Below are positions 18,679-27,075 of a stretch of 64,000 bases of DNA, in pieces (position 1 is the stretch's first letter; each line of letters starts with the position of its first letter). The stretch is from CAWHHZ01 sp963829355 (GTDB taxonomy: Bacteria > Acidobacteriota > Thermoanaerobaculia > Gp7-AA8 > JAHWKK01). The DNA is taken from positions 186,001 to 250,000 of the forward strand of contig CAWHHZ010000006.1 in assembly GCA_963829355.1 (NCBI GenBank). The letters are read 5' to 3'. The notes below the pieces were generated by a model. It did no database searches, had not been told where the DNA came from, and was given only the letters and a program-made list of their open reading frames with translations. The translations under genes were made by a program, and so were the position numbers.

Positions 18679-19142
18679 CTATGTTGAACATCAATCGCAT
18701 CGGAAAGACCCGACAGCGCGGATTCACTCTGATCGAGCTCCTCGTCGTGATCACGATCGTCGGGATCCTGGCGGGACTCGCCATGGTGAACGTCCGCAAC
18801 GCACAGATCAAAGCCAAAGAGGAAGTGCTGCGCGGGAATCTCCATCAGCTTCGTGCGGCGATCGACAACTACTACGCCGACAAGCAGGCATATCCGCCGT
18901 CCCTGCAGGACCTGGTGCCGAACTACATCCGCAAGATCCCGCCCGACCCTGTCACGGAGTCTTCCGATACATGGATCGAGGTCTTCGACCAGCCGACTCT
19001 CGACGATCCGAGCTCCTGGGACAGTGGTTGGGGGTCTTCGAACTACGACGATCCCAGCACCAGCCTCACCCCCGGCGTCATCGACATCAAGAGCGGCGCC
19101 GAGGGCGAAACAATGGATGGGATCCCATACGAGGAGCTGTGA
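18672..19142 (+). CDS. GspG-like pseudopilin 2
   Basis: An intact 156-residue pseudopilin. The leader (MVTMLNINRIGKTRQRG, or shorter from the second Met) precedes FTLIELLVVITIVGILAGLA with Glu at +5. The helix continues into EEVLRGNLHQLRAAIDNYYA, then the GspG-style YPPSLQDLVPNYIRKIPPDP. It is the best preserved of the three and overlaps the preceding gene by 7 bases. Expected role: subunit of a pilus or pseudopilus built by PilB/PilC. A repeat element begins within two bases of its stop codon. Confidence 0.9.
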   Translation: MVTMLNINRIGKTRQRGFTLIELLVVITIVGILAGLAMVNVRNAQIKAKEEVLRGNLHQLRAAIDNYYADKQAYPPSLQDLVPNYIRKIPPDPVTESSDTWIEVFDQPTLDDPSSWDSGWGSSNYDDPSTSLTPGVIDIKSGAEGETMDGIPYEEL

Positions 19143-19143
19143 G

Positions 19144-19338
19144 AGTCAGTCGTTGGGTCATTGAGTCGTTGGGTCATTGAGGCAAGATCATGATCACATG
19201 CAAAGTCATCCTGAGCGAAGCGAAGGATATCGTCACTCCACTTCGAGATGAATCTGTAAGATCCTTCGCTGGCGCTCAGGATGACAAGCGGGCTAATGAC
19301 CCAATGACTCAACGACGCAATGACTCAACGACTCAATC
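19144..19338. repeat. Composite element: heptad arms around a palindromic core
   Basis: The left arm (19145-19181) has GTCGTTGGGTCATTGAGTCG-type units. The core (19205-19285) starts GTCATCCTGAGCGAAGCGAA and ends in its near reverse complement, CTCAGGATGAC. The right arm (19295-19338) repeats AATGACTCAACGAC, the reverse complement of the left-arm unit. The whole is a nested inverted structure filling the space between pseudopilins 2 and 3. Confidence 0.9.
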
Positions 19339-19922
19339 CGGTTTCACCCTGGCTGGATTGCTCGTCATCCTCACCATTCTCGCAGTCGTCCTCGCGTACA
19401 CCGTGCCCACCAAGTGGTCGGATGTCAGGAATCGGGAGCGTGATCGGCAACTGATGTTCGTGATGGAGCAGTACGCTCGCTCAATTCAGGAGTACCAGAG
19501 GCGCACAGGGTGCGCTGCCGGTGTCTCTCGATAAGCTCGACGAGTTCAACAATCCTCGGGTTCTCCGCCAGCTCTACACAAATCCTCTCTCCGGAGAAGT
19601 CGACTGGATCCTCGTACCCCCCGGGACCGAAGGTGGGCCGGGAGCGCCGGGACAAGCCGATCCCGACGAGGCAGAAAAAGATCCGTTCGGTGACAAGAAA
19701 CCGAAACCGGGTCAACCGGGCGGGGGCGCAGCAGGTGACTATGTCGGACCCTTCGTCGGCGTCCGGCCACCGCAGACCGGCGAGTCGTATCTCGAGTTCA
19801 ACGATGCAACCCGCTACGAAGAATGGTCGTTCACGATCCAGGATCTCCAGGAACAGCAGGTTCCCCCCGGCCAGCAGCCCCAGCCCGGGCAGCAGCCTCA
19901 GCCGCAGAAGGGAAACGAGTGA
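19304..19922 (+). CDS. Pseudopilin 3 with repeat-encoded leader (frame break)
   Basis: From the ATG at 19304 the leader is MTQRRNDSTTQSG, encoded entirely by the right arm of the preceding repeat element, followed by FTLAGLLVILTILAVVLAYT. Glycine replaces the conserved Glu at +5. The frame breaks at about 19510; the next frame continues VSLDKLDEFNNPRVLRQLYT, EVDWILVPPG and a Gln/Pro-rich tail to the stop at 19922. A longer start at 19190 lies inside the repeat core and is unlikely. Minor pseudopilins of the GspK type also lack Glu5 and sit at the tip, a possible role here. Confidence 0.7.
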
Positions 19923-20220
19923 TTTGATCGTTGGTCGTTGAGTCGCTGGTCATTAATCGCTCGTCATAGCTCGTCATTAGTCGTTGGTCGTTGGTCCTGG
20001 AGCTCTCGGTCATCCCGACGAGCGGAAGCGAGGAGGACTCTCACGGCGGCGCTCTCGTGCCGATTTCACGGCGAGATTCCTCAGTCGCGATGAGACCGCT
20101 CCTTCGGAATGACAGGTTCTGACTGACACCTGACGACCCAATGACTGATGACTGACGACTAATGACTGTCGACTGACGACTGACGACTGACGACTGACGA
20201 CTGATGACTCGGACGACTGA
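19923..20220. repeat. Composite element: heptad arms around a variant core
   Basis: The left arm (19923-20000) has GGTCGTT/GTCATTA units. The core (20009-20114) opens GTCATCCCGACGAGCGGAAG and closes CCGCTCCTTCGGAATGACA, a diverged palindrome distinct from the CTGAGCGAAG type. The right arm (20120-20220) has at least ten near-tandem GACTGAC/GACTGAT units, reverse complement in style to the left arm. It fills the gap between pseudopilin 3 and the M16 peptidase. Confidence 0.9.
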
Positions 20221-20226
20221 TACACT
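20221..20226 (+). promoter_or_regulatory. Putative -10 box upstream of the M16 peptidase gene
   Basis: TACACT immediately follows the right repeat arm and lies nine bases before the ATG at 20236, suggesting a very short leader. If real, the -35 region would sit inside the repeat arm. Confidence 0.4.
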
Positions 20227-20235
20227 ACGCAACCT

Positions 20236-21528
20236 ATGCAGCAACCTACTCTATCGCCCCCCAATGTCGTCGAGCGCACCCTTCCGAATGGCCTGACGAT
20301 TCTCATCGAGCCGCTTCCGTTCGTTCGCTCGGTCTCACTCGGCTTTCTGATCCGTAGTGGGTCCTCCTGCGAAGCAGATGAGGTTGCCGGAGCGACTCAT
20401 TTCATCGAGCATCTGCTTTTCAAGGGAACGACCTCCCGGACGACCGCGGACATTGCGCGGGCGATCGATGCACTGGGCGGAGAGGTCGACGCCTACACGC
20501 ACAAGGAGTACACCGCGATCCACGCTCACGTACTCGACGAGCAGGCGGACGACGCGCTCGACCTTCTTACTGATCTGATCGCCCGCGCGCGCTGGAGCGA
20601 TGAAGATCTCGAGATGGAGCGGAATGTCATACTCGAAGAGATCAAGATGGTCGAGGACACTCCTGACGATCTGATCCATGAGCTCTTTCTCGACAACCTA
20701 TGGCCCGGACATCCTCTGGGACGACCGATCCTCGGACCTCCGGGAGGAATCGCCAGCCTTTCGCGGGAGGCGATCGAGCACCACATCTCCCGGGTACTCA
20801 CGCCGCAGAACATCATCTTTTGCGCATCTGGAAACATCAACCCGGACTCGGTGATCGACAACCTCGCCGACGTCTTTTCTGCGCAGTCTGGTGAACCACC
20901 GAGAGCTCCGCTTCAGCCACCCACGCCGCGCCAGCACCTTTCTCTGCGGTCGAAGCCCGAGCTCGAGCAGGTTCATCTCTCCATCGGGAGCAAGGGTTAC
21001 CCCCAGTCATCACAGAAGCGTTATGCCGCAGCGCTCTTCAGCACGATTCTCGGCGGAGGGATGTCATCACGGCTCTTCCAGCGCGTGCGCGAGCAGGAGG
21101 GGCTCGTCTACAGCATCTCCTCCTATCACACCGCCAACATCAACGCCGGCTTCGAGTCCGTCTACGCCGCCTGCAATCCCGACAAGGTCGATCGCGTCGT
21201 CGAGCTCGTGCTCGAGGAGATGAAGCGGCTTCGCGACGAGGGGGCATCGGCCGAGGAGCTCGAGTCCGCCAAACGAAACGTCAAAGGCTCGATCCTGCTC
21301 TCACTCGAGTCCACGGTCAGCCGCATGTCGGCGATCTCGAGGCAGTGGCACTACTTCGAGCAGATCTTCACCCCGGACGAAGTGATCGCGTCGATCAACG
21401 CGGTGACACTCGAGGACCTCGCCGAGGTCGCCAGCTTCACGATCGATCGCGAGACAATCTCCATGACGATGCTCGGTCCGCTGGACGAGCCGGGAATGAC
21501 GCTGGACGATCTGAGAGCGGCGCTGTAG
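20236..21528 (+). CDS. M16 family zinc metallopeptidase (processing-peptidase-like)
   Basis: A 430-residue single-unit M16 peptidase. The inverted zinc motif HxxEH is His55, Glu58, His59 in GATHFIEHLLFKGT, with the distal Glu in NVILEEIKM. The C-terminal half has GGGMSSRLFQRVREQEGLVY, the substrate-binding signature. No signal peptide, so probably cytoplasmic, like the YmxG/MPP-beta group. The substrate is unknown; family members clear or process short unfolded peptides. Monocistronic, flanked on both sides by repeat elements. Confidence 0.9.
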   Translation: MQQPTLSPPNVVERTLPNGLTILIEPLPFVRSVSLGFLIRSGSSCEADEVAGATHFIEHLLFKGTTSRTTADIARAIDALGGEVDAYTHKEYTAIHAHVLDEQADDALDLLTDLIARARWSDEDLEMERNVILEEIKMVEDTPDDLIHELFLDNLWPGHPLGRPILGPPGGIASLSREAIEHHISRVLTPQNIIFCASGNINPDSVIDNLADVFSAQSGEPPRAPLQPPTPRQHLSLRSKPELEQVHLSIGSKGYPQSSQKRYAAALFSTILGGGMSSRLFQRVREQEGLVYSISSYHTANINAGFESVYAACNPDKVDRVVELVLEEMKRLRDEGASAEELESAKRNVKGSILLSLESTVSRMSAISRQWHYFEQIFTPDEVIASINAVTLEDLAEVASFTIDRETISMTMLGPLDEPGMTLDDLRAAL

Positions 21529-21556
21529 AAAACGGGCGAAGTTCTGTCACGCCTCT

Positions 21557-21639
21557 TGTCATCCTGAGCGCAGCGAAGGATCGCGTCCAATACTCCTCGA
21601 GTATGATTCACGCGATCCTTCGCAGCGCTCAGGATGACA
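21557..21639. repeat. Palindromic core element, short/short form
   Basis: TGTCATCCTGAGCGCAGCGA on the left matches the reverse complement of the right end, about 30 bases per half with two mismatches, around a 23-base loop containing CTCGAG. No short-unit arms flank it. It separates the convergent M16 and nuoF genes. Confidence 0.9.
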
Positions 21640-21671
21640 GCGCTGATCGCCTCAGAGCTGTTGCCCGTCCC

Positions 21672-22979
21672 TCAGTGAACGCCGAGGAGTGCGGGCTTCC
21701 TGAACTGACGTGTGTTCGGCAGACACCGCTTGTGCTCGATGTGATAGATGTACTCGTCGCGGAACTTTCGAACCGAAGAGATCACGGGACCGATCGCAGC
21801 GTCGCCCAGCGCACAGAGCGACTTGCCGCCGATGTTGTCGGCCATATCGAGAAGCGTGTCCGCATCCTCGAATCGTCCCTCACCCCGCTCGATCCGGTCG
21901 AGAACCGACTCCATCCAGTTCGTCCCTTCGCGGCACGGAGTGCACTGCCCGCACGACTCGTGTGCGAAGAACTTCGACAGCCGCCAGGTCGACTCCACGA
22001 TACAGGCGCTCTCGTTCATGACCATCACGCCCGCGGAGCCGAGCATCGAGCCCGCCTGCATGACTGCATCGAACGTGAGAGGAAGATCGATCTCGTCGGG
22101 CGTGAGCATCGGTGCCGATCCGCCACCCGGAATGACTGCCTTGAGGGGCAGATCATCGGTGATTCCTCCACAGTGCTCGTAGATGAGCTCCTTGAGGTTG
22201 ATCGTCATCGGGAACTCGTAGACCCCCGGCTTCTTCACCTGTCCGGAAACACAGTACAGCTTTGGACCCGTGTTCTTCGGAATGCCGAAGCTCTTGAAGT
22301 AGTCCGCCCCCTGCTCGATGATCATCGGCACACACGCGAGCGTCTCGACGTTGTTGACGACCGTCGGCGCTCCGAAGACACCGACGACGGCGGGAAATGG
22401 CGGTTTCACGCGCGGTTGCCCACGCTTCCCTTCGAGGGACTCGATCAGTCCGGTTTCCTCGCCGCAGATGTAGGCACCCGCACCGCGATGAACCGTGATG
22501 TCGTGATCAAAACCACTACCGAGGATGTTCTTCCCCAGATAGCCGCGCTCGCGAGCCTCGGCGAGCGCCTGTTCGAGAACGACTGAGCCGTAGTGGAACT
22601 CGCCGCGGATGTAGATGTAGGCCATCTCTCCGGAGCCGATCGCGTAGGCAGAGATGATCATGCCCTCGATCAGAAGATGGGGATCCTGCTCGATGATGAC
22701 GCGATCCTTGAAGGTGCCGGGCTCGGATTCGTCGGCATTGCAGAGCAGATAGATCGGCTTGCCGGTGTTCTTGGGGACAAAGCCCCATTTCATTCCGGTC
22801 GGGAAGCCCGCGCCACCCCGTCCGCGAAGCTCGGAGGCCTTCACCTCCTCGGTGATCTCCTCGGGCTTCATCTTCAGCGCCTTCTCGAGCGCCTTGTACC
22901 CGCCGGACTCGATGTACGAGTCGATCGACCGGGAGTTCGGTTTGCCAATGTTCTTCGTGAGTATCTTGAGAGGTTCCAT
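21672..22979 (-). CDS. nuoF: NADH-quinone oxidoreductase subunit F
   Basis: A 435-residue NuoF taken from the ATG at 22979; a GTG one codon earlier is possible. Motifs: RGRGGAGFPTGMKW (NADH/FMN binding), ICGEETGLIESLEG (FMN), ESCGQCTPCREGT plus a later Cys in SLCALGDAA (N3 4Fe-4S cluster). It oxidises NADH and passes electrons to the iron-sulfur chain in NuoE/NuoG. Its start codon shares a base with the nuoE stop (TGATG). The order nuoA-nuoE-nuoF without B, C, D is unusual. Confidence 0.97.
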   Translation of the reverse strand: MEPLKILTKNIGKPNSRSIDSYIESGGYKALEKALKMKPEEITEEVKASELRGRGGAGFPTGMKWGFVPKNTGKPIYLLCNADESEPGTFKDRVIIEQDPHLLIEGMIISAYAIGSGEMAYIYIRGEFHYGSVVLEQALAEARERGYLGKNILGSGFDHDITVHRGAGAYICGEETGLIESLEGKRGQPRVKPPFPAVVGVFGAPTVVNNVETLACVPMIIEQGADYFKSFGIPKNTGPKLYCVSGQVKKPGVYEFPMTINLKELIYEHCGGITDDLPLKAVIPGGGSAPMLTPDEIDLPLTFDAVMQAGSMLGSAGVMVMNESACIVESTWRLSKFFAHESCGQCTPCREGTNWMESVLDRIERGEGRFEDADTLLDMADNIGGKSLCALGDAAIGPVISSVRKFRDEYIYHIEHKRCLPNTRQFRKPALLGVH

Positions 22980-23509
22980 CACTCGAGTGTCTTCAGGAGC
23001 TGACTCATCTTTTCGACGGTCATCTCTTCATGGTAGTCGTCATTGACCTGGACAACGGGGGCCGTGCCGCACGAGCCGAGACACTCCACTTCGAGAACGG
23101 TGAACTTCCCGTCCTCGCTGTTCTGCCCCGGGTGGACGTTCAGTTTTTCACAGAGATCTTCGTAGATGTCGTAGGCGCCGCGCAGCATGCATGGAAGGTT
23201 CGTGCAGACCTGCAGAAACTTCTTTCCGCGCGGCTTCTGGTTGTACATGTTGTAGAAAGTGATGACACCGAACACGTACGCTGGCGTGAGCTCCAGCACC
23301 TTCGCCACGTAGTGGATGACGTCGGGGGAGAGCCAGCCCCAGGCTCGCTGAGCGAGATGAAGGACCGGCAGGAGCGCTGCCTGCTTGTTGGGGTAGCGCG
23401 AGAGGATGTGATCGAGCTCCGCCTTCTGTTCCGGCGAGAACTCGTGGCTCTCGGCACCCGTCGGGTGTCGTTCTGCTGCGTAGGGATTATCGGGATGTAG
23501 ATCTGCCAT
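22979..23509 (-). CDS. nuoE: NADH-quinone oxidoreductase subunit E
   Basis: A 176-residue NuoE with the thioredoxin-like 2Fe-2S fold: cysteines in VCTNLPCMLRGA and ECLGSCGTAPVVQVND form cluster N1a. The N-terminal helical part has PNKQAALLPVLHLAQRAWGW. It sits 3 bases after nuoA and is coupled to nuoF. A partner of NuoF in the NADH dehydrogenase module. Confidence 0.96.
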   Translation of the reverse strand: MADLHPDNPYAAERHPTGAESHEFSPEQKAELDHILSRYPNKQAALLPVLHLAQRAWGWLSPDVIHYVAKVLELTPAYVFGVITFYNMYNQKPRGKKFLQVCTNLPCMLRGAYDIYEDLCEKLNVHPGQNSEDGKFTVLEVECLGSCGTAPVVQVNDDYHEEMTVEKMSQLLKTLE

Positions 23510-23512
23510 CGA

Positions 23513-23890
23513 TCAGGTCCAGTCGAACGTGCCCTTTTTCCACTCGTAGAGGAATCCGAGCGCGATCGGAATCGTGAAGATGATCATCGCCCAGAACGGA
23601 AGCCAGACGATTCCATCTCCGCTGCGTGTCGTGTCGCGATAGATCACCGCCCACGGATAGATGAACGCGGCCTCGATGTCGAAAATGATGAACGACATCG
23701 CCACCTTGTAGAACTTCACGTTCATCCGCTTCCGTGTCACGTCGAGCTGAGGAACACCGCTCTCGTACGGCGAGAGCTTCTGCGGATTCCGCTGATGCTT
23801 TCCGAGAAACCAGCCGAGTCCGAGCATGATGGCCCCGAGGAGCAGGGCGAATCCGAGCATGAGGAGGATCGGGACGAATGAATAGGTCAT
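23513..23890 (-). CDS. nuoA: NADH-quinone oxidoreductase subunit A
   Basis: A 125-residue membrane protein with three helices and the NuoA signatures PYESGVPQLDVTRKRMNVKF and FIIFDIEAAFIYPWAV. It is part of the quinone-site interface between the peripheral and membrane arms. First gene of the minus-strand nuo group. nuoB, nuoC and nuoD, which usually follow nuoA, are missing here and must be elsewhere. Confidence 0.96.
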   Translation of the reverse strand: MTYSFVPILLMLGFALLLGAIMLGLGWFLGKHQRNPQKLSPYESGVPQLDVTRKRMNVKFYKVAMSFIIFDIEAAFIYPWAVIYRDTTRSGDGIVWLPFWAMIIFTIPIALGFLYEWKKGTFDWT

Positions 23891-23900
23891 GGTGAGGAGG

Positions 23901-23955
23901 TTGCTGAATTTCCGGGTGAAGAAAGCTGAATGAAGAGTTTGGCTTCTGAATGCTG
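23901..23955. repeat. Degenerate GCTGAAT-type arm upstream of nuoA
   Basis: TTGCTGAATTTC, AAGCTGAATGAAG and CTTCTGAATGCTG are spaced copies of the heptad found downstream of tRNA-Sec and tRNA-Arg. No opposing arm is seen before the STAS gene. The rest of 23956-24077 shows no gene. Confidence 0.45.
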
Positions 23956-24077
23956 CGGGCCCCTTCGGGCGGGGTCATCCTATAACAGACTCGGATGATT
24001 GGGAACCATCAAATCTCCGAGACACGATGCGCCGTTCACGCCGGGGCCCGACGGGAGCGGATGATCTCCGCTCTCTT

Positions 24078-24428
24078 CTACTCCCCGGTGCCCTCGAGGT
24101 ATCCGAGGGCTTCCTCCTTCGACTCGAAAATCTTGAACACCGAGTCGAGTTTCGTGATCTTGAGGAGCGCGAGAATCCGGTGTGACGGATTGAGGAGAGC
24201 CATCTTCCGTTCCCGGTCCTCGAACTTCTGAAGGTAACCGATGAGCTCGCCGAGACCGGTCGAGTCCATATAGTTGATGCCTTCGAAGTTGATCAGCACG
24301 GGACCCGACTCTTCGTTGAGGACCTTTTCGAGAAAGCTGGAGAATTCTCTGGCACTTTCTCCGAGCTTGATCACGCCCTCGATGTCGAGCACCGTCACGT
24401 TGTTATGGCGATTCTTGATGATATTCAA
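24078..24428 (-). CDS. STAS-domain anti-sigma factor antagonist
   Basis: A 116-residue single STAS domain. The phosphoacceptor is Ser56 in NYMDSTGLGELIGY. These proteins bind an anti-sigma kinase (RsbW/SpoIIAB class) when unphosphorylated, freeing a sigma factor or signalling partner. No partner kinase or phosphatase gene is adjacent, so the pathway is open. It is transcribed away from the neighbouring response regulator. Confidence 0.9.
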   Translation of the reverse strand: MNIIKNRHNNVTVLDIEGVIKLGESAREFSSFLEKVLNEESGPVLINFEGINYMDSTGLGELIGYLQKFEDRERKMALLNPSHRILALLKITKLDSVFKIFESKEEALGYLEGTGE

Positions 24429-24611
24429 TCGTTCGCTCCAGTTGACCGATTGCGTAGCGACGAAGACTTCGGCCGTTGTGATCGAATCTTAACAGAATGG
24501 GCAGGTCGCTGGAACGGCTGCGGTCGCACTCCGTCCTGTCCGCTCGAATGAATCCGATACACGCTCGCAAAACCCCTTGAAAAGTGTCGACGACCGGGAG
24601 ACACTACGCAG

Positions 24612-24995
24612 ATGCCGCTCTCGATTCTCGTCGTTGAAGACAACGACATGAATATGCAACTCGTCGAGTATCTTCTCGAGGAGGCCGGATACCACATTCT
24701 GAAGGCCACGAGCGGTGAGGAGGCTCTGGAGATTGCGGAGAGATCGAGTCCTTCGCTGGTTCTGATGGACATTCACCTCCCCGGCATGGATGGATTCAGC
24801 GTTGCGAGAGAGATGAAGCAGCGGGAAAATACCCGATCGGTACCGATTCTTGCACTCACCGCCCATGCGATGAGAGGCGACAAGGACAGATTTCTCGAGG
24901 CGGGCTGCGACGGCTACATCTCAAAGCCGATTGACGTGAAGACCTTCATTCCTTCAATCGAACAGTATCTGAACGAGGGTGGAGGGCACGAGTAG
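24612..24995 (+). CDS. Single-domain response regulator (DivK-like)
   Basis: A 127-residue stand-alone receiver: acidic pair in LVVEDNDMNMQLV, phospho-Asp53 in LVLMDIHLPGMDG, Thr in LALTAHAM, Lys in YISKPID. The VEDNDMN and LTAHAM patterns are those of receivers in hybrid-kinase phosphorelays and DivK. No output domain is present, so it acts by protein contact. It is followed at 2 bases by a small membrane protein gene. Confidence 0.9.
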   Translation: MPLSILVVEDNDMNMQLVEYLLEEAGYHILKATSGEEALEIAERSSPSLVLMDIHLPGMDGFSVAREMKQRENTRSVPILALTAHAMRGDKDRFLEAGCDGYISKPIDVKTFIPSIEQYLNEGGGHE

Positions 24996-24997
24996 AC

Positions 24998-25345
24998 ATG
25001 AGCCTTCTGATCCGATGGGTCCTCAACACTGCGGCCCTCTACGCCATTGCGCTCTTCGTTCCCGGGATCGACTACACGGGCAGCTTTCCGATGCTCTTCA
25101 TCGCCTCGCTCGTTCTAGGACTGCTCAACGCGATCGTTCGCCCGATCCTCGTGATCCTGACGCTCCCGATCACAATCCTCACCCTCGGACTGTTCCTGCT
25201 CGTACTCAATGCAGCCATGCTCGGGCTCACGGCGTGGCTGATCCCCGATCTGCATATCAGCGGCTTCATCCCGGCCCTGATCGGCGCGATCATCCTGAGC
25301 ATCGTCGGCTTCTTCACGAGCCGGATCGGCAAAAGGGACGACTGA
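24998..25345 (+). CDS. Phage holin family 4-type small membrane protein
   Basis: A 115-residue hydrophobic protein with four membrane helices and the family motifs NAIVRPILVILTLPITILTLG and GLFLLVLNAAML. This widespread YvlD-like family (named after phage holins by similarity) has no firm role in chromosomes; membrane-stress roles have been suggested. It follows the response regulator at 2 bases and is probably co-transcribed. A nested repeat structure begins 11 bases after its stop. Confidence 0.85.
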   Translation: MSLLIRWVLNTAALYAIALFVPGIDYTGSFPMLFIASLVLGLLNAIVRPILVILTLPITILTLGLFLLVLNAAMLGLTAWLIPDLHISGFIPALIGAIILSIVGFFTSRIGKRDD

Positions 25346-25356
25346 GGGTCCGATAC

Positions 25357-25753
25357 TGTCATCCTGAGCCGCCGGAGCGCAGCGGAGGACGGTCGAAGGA
25401 TCGCGTTCGGCCCGACTCTCAGGACGGAAAGTACGCGACAGTCAGGACGTACCCGATCCTTCGCTGGCGCTCAGAGGCTGTGAAAGAATCCAGCGTACCC
25501 TGCGTTACGGGCGCGGCGAGTCTGAGCGCGCGGAGCAGCGACGCAGCGATGTGGTTCATCGGAAAGGAGCTGCGACAACGCGATCGGCGACGCCCCGCCG
25601 TAACCCTTTGGGCTAGTGGTGGTTACGGCCCGATCTCCGCGTCGCTCGTCGTCACCGAGGAACCACCGCGACTCCTCCTCGTTCCTTGAGCTCGAACCGT
25701 AGGCACCACCAGCGCAGGGCACGCTGGATTTTTTCACAGCCTCTCAGGATGAC
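25357..25753. repeat. Palindromic core element, long/short form, split by an insertion
   Basis: The left half starts TGTCATCCTGAGCCGCCGGA and includes GGACGGTCGAAGGATCGCGT. The right half, GATCCTTCGCTGGCGCTCAG, is interrupted at 25474 and resumes at 25743 with CTCAGGATGACA. Without the insertion the element would be about 124 bp, like the intact one at 37050-37152. Outside these ends, 25346-25780 holds no gene. Confidence 0.9.
25475..25742. mobile_element. 268-bp miniature inverted-repeat element nested in a repeat
   Basis: The ends are inverted repeats of 29 bases with two mismatches: AGGCTGTGAAAGAATCCAGC at the left and the reverse complement of the right end reading AGGCTGTGAAAAAATCCAGC. 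CTCAG flanks both sides (25470-25474 and 25743-25747), a 5-bp target duplication. No transposase-sized frame is present, so it must move with help in trans. Confidence 0.9.
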
Positions 25754-25780
25754 AAGATTCCGTGGTCCGGAGGCCGAGCC

Positions 25781-26720
25781 CTACTGCGCTTCGCTGAAGA
25801 ACGTCTCGTCGAGCTCGACCGCGGCACCCTCTCGAAGATTCTCAACGGCGACGCGGGTCCAGAGCTGCTGCGCCTGAGCCGAGAGCTGGGCTTCGAGCTC
25901 CTCGAATGTCGGGATCTTCCTCGCGGTCACTTCGAAAACGTGGAATCCCCACGGAGTCTCGACCGGATCGCTGATCTCGCCGGTCCCGAGCGAAAAGATC
26001 GGATTCCGCCAGATCCGGCGGAGTCGAGTCCCGCCGCACCGGCCCAGCTCACCATTGCCGGGATTGTCGCCGTATTCGGCCATCACTTCCGAGAACTCCG
26101 CTCCTGACCTGAGCTTGGCCGCCGCCTCGGCTGCCCATCGGGCCGCCTCTTCTTTCGAGCGCGTCACTCCGTCCTTACCGAGCCGGCTGCCCGCATACGC
26201 CACGACGAGCTGTCTCGTTTCGGCCGTTTCGTAGTCGCTCTTTACCTCTTCGTAAAGAGCCTGAAGGGACTGCACCTTCCTGCTGCTGCTCGAGCATCTG
26301 CCGGACAGCCGCCTGCGCGAGCACGTTTTTCCGAACCAGCTCCCCCTCGATGGCTGATCGATCGAGCTGTTCCCGGACATCTTCGCGCTCATCCAGCCCC
26401 TCAGCTTCTGCCTTCTGCGCGAGCAGTTCGAGCCTGATCAGTTCCTCGGCTACTGCTTTCCTTCCCGCGGTCGAGAACATGGCCGCGCGCGCATTTTCAG
26501 GAAATGAGGCCAGGGCGAGCTCGAACTCGGCCTGGGTGATCGGCTCGCCGTTGACTCGGATGATGACGTTCTGCTCCTCAGCAGCCGGAGCAGCCCTCTC
26601 GCCGAGGAGCGCTTCCTCTTCATACACGTAGTCAGACGCATCGGCATGATCCGCCGCGTAATACCAGAGCCCGCCGATCGCGGCAGCCATGATGAGGAAA
26701 GTCAGAACGAGAGTCTTCAT
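25781..26720 (-). CDS. Membrane-anchored parvulin-type peptidyl-prolyl isomerase (frame break)
   Basis: From the ATG at 26720: an N-terminal anchor (LVLTFLIMAAAIGGLWYYAA), a SurA-like N-terminal helical region (IIRVNGEPITQAEFELALAS), and, after a frame change at about 26275-26290 in a CAG-rich run, a rotamase domain with EAAAKLRSGAEFSEVMAEYG and ETPWGFHVFEV. The middle of the rotamase (ELGRCGGTRLRRIWRNPIF) departs from the usual GDLG-F-M-P-FE pattern, so two further compensating shifts are possible. Likely a periplasmic folding factor related to PpiD/PrsA. About 310 residues if joined. Confidence 0.8.
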
Positions 26721-26794
26721 ATCGACCCCCAAACAGCGAATCGCGAGTCGAAAATTCAGGGTGCGAGTGGATGATCATATGAACGGCCTCGACC

Positions 26795-26904
26795 GGGTGG
26801 ACGTGGGTGGACCGAAGCGTGGACCAAGGAGTGGACGAAGGGAAGACTGAAATTCGACCACGCTTCTGTCCACGTCTTCGTCCACTCTTCTGTCCACCAG
26901 TTCC
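26795..26904. repeat. Inverted 12-base-unit arms (GTGGAC type)
   Basis: The left arm (26795-26842) repeats GTGGACCGAAGC-like units. The right arm (26861-26904) repeats the reverse complement, CTTCTGTCCACG-like. They face each other over 18 bases in the divergent promoter region between the isomerase and nuoG. The remaining sequence between 26721 and 27075 shows no gene. Confidence 0.8.
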
Positions 26905-27075
26905 GCTCCAAGACTTTTCACTTTTTCCCTTTCTCGTTCCCGCATCATTGACCATGGAGCGCGAGTTCGATATCCTCCGGGCTCGTGAATTTCTTCACAC
27001 GCGGCCGGACTCTCACCTGCCAGACAACGACCTTCTCCAAGGGGTCACACACCGAAGAAACGAACCACCCTTCCT

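Noticed and set aside
18551..19180. 209-residue frame overlapping pseudopilins 1 and 2
   Set aside because: Arg/His-rich shadow of the pseudopilin 2 frame; no pilin features.
21345..22586. 413-residue open frame on the plus strand
   Set aside because: Antisense to nuoF and running through a repeat core; no recognisable domain.
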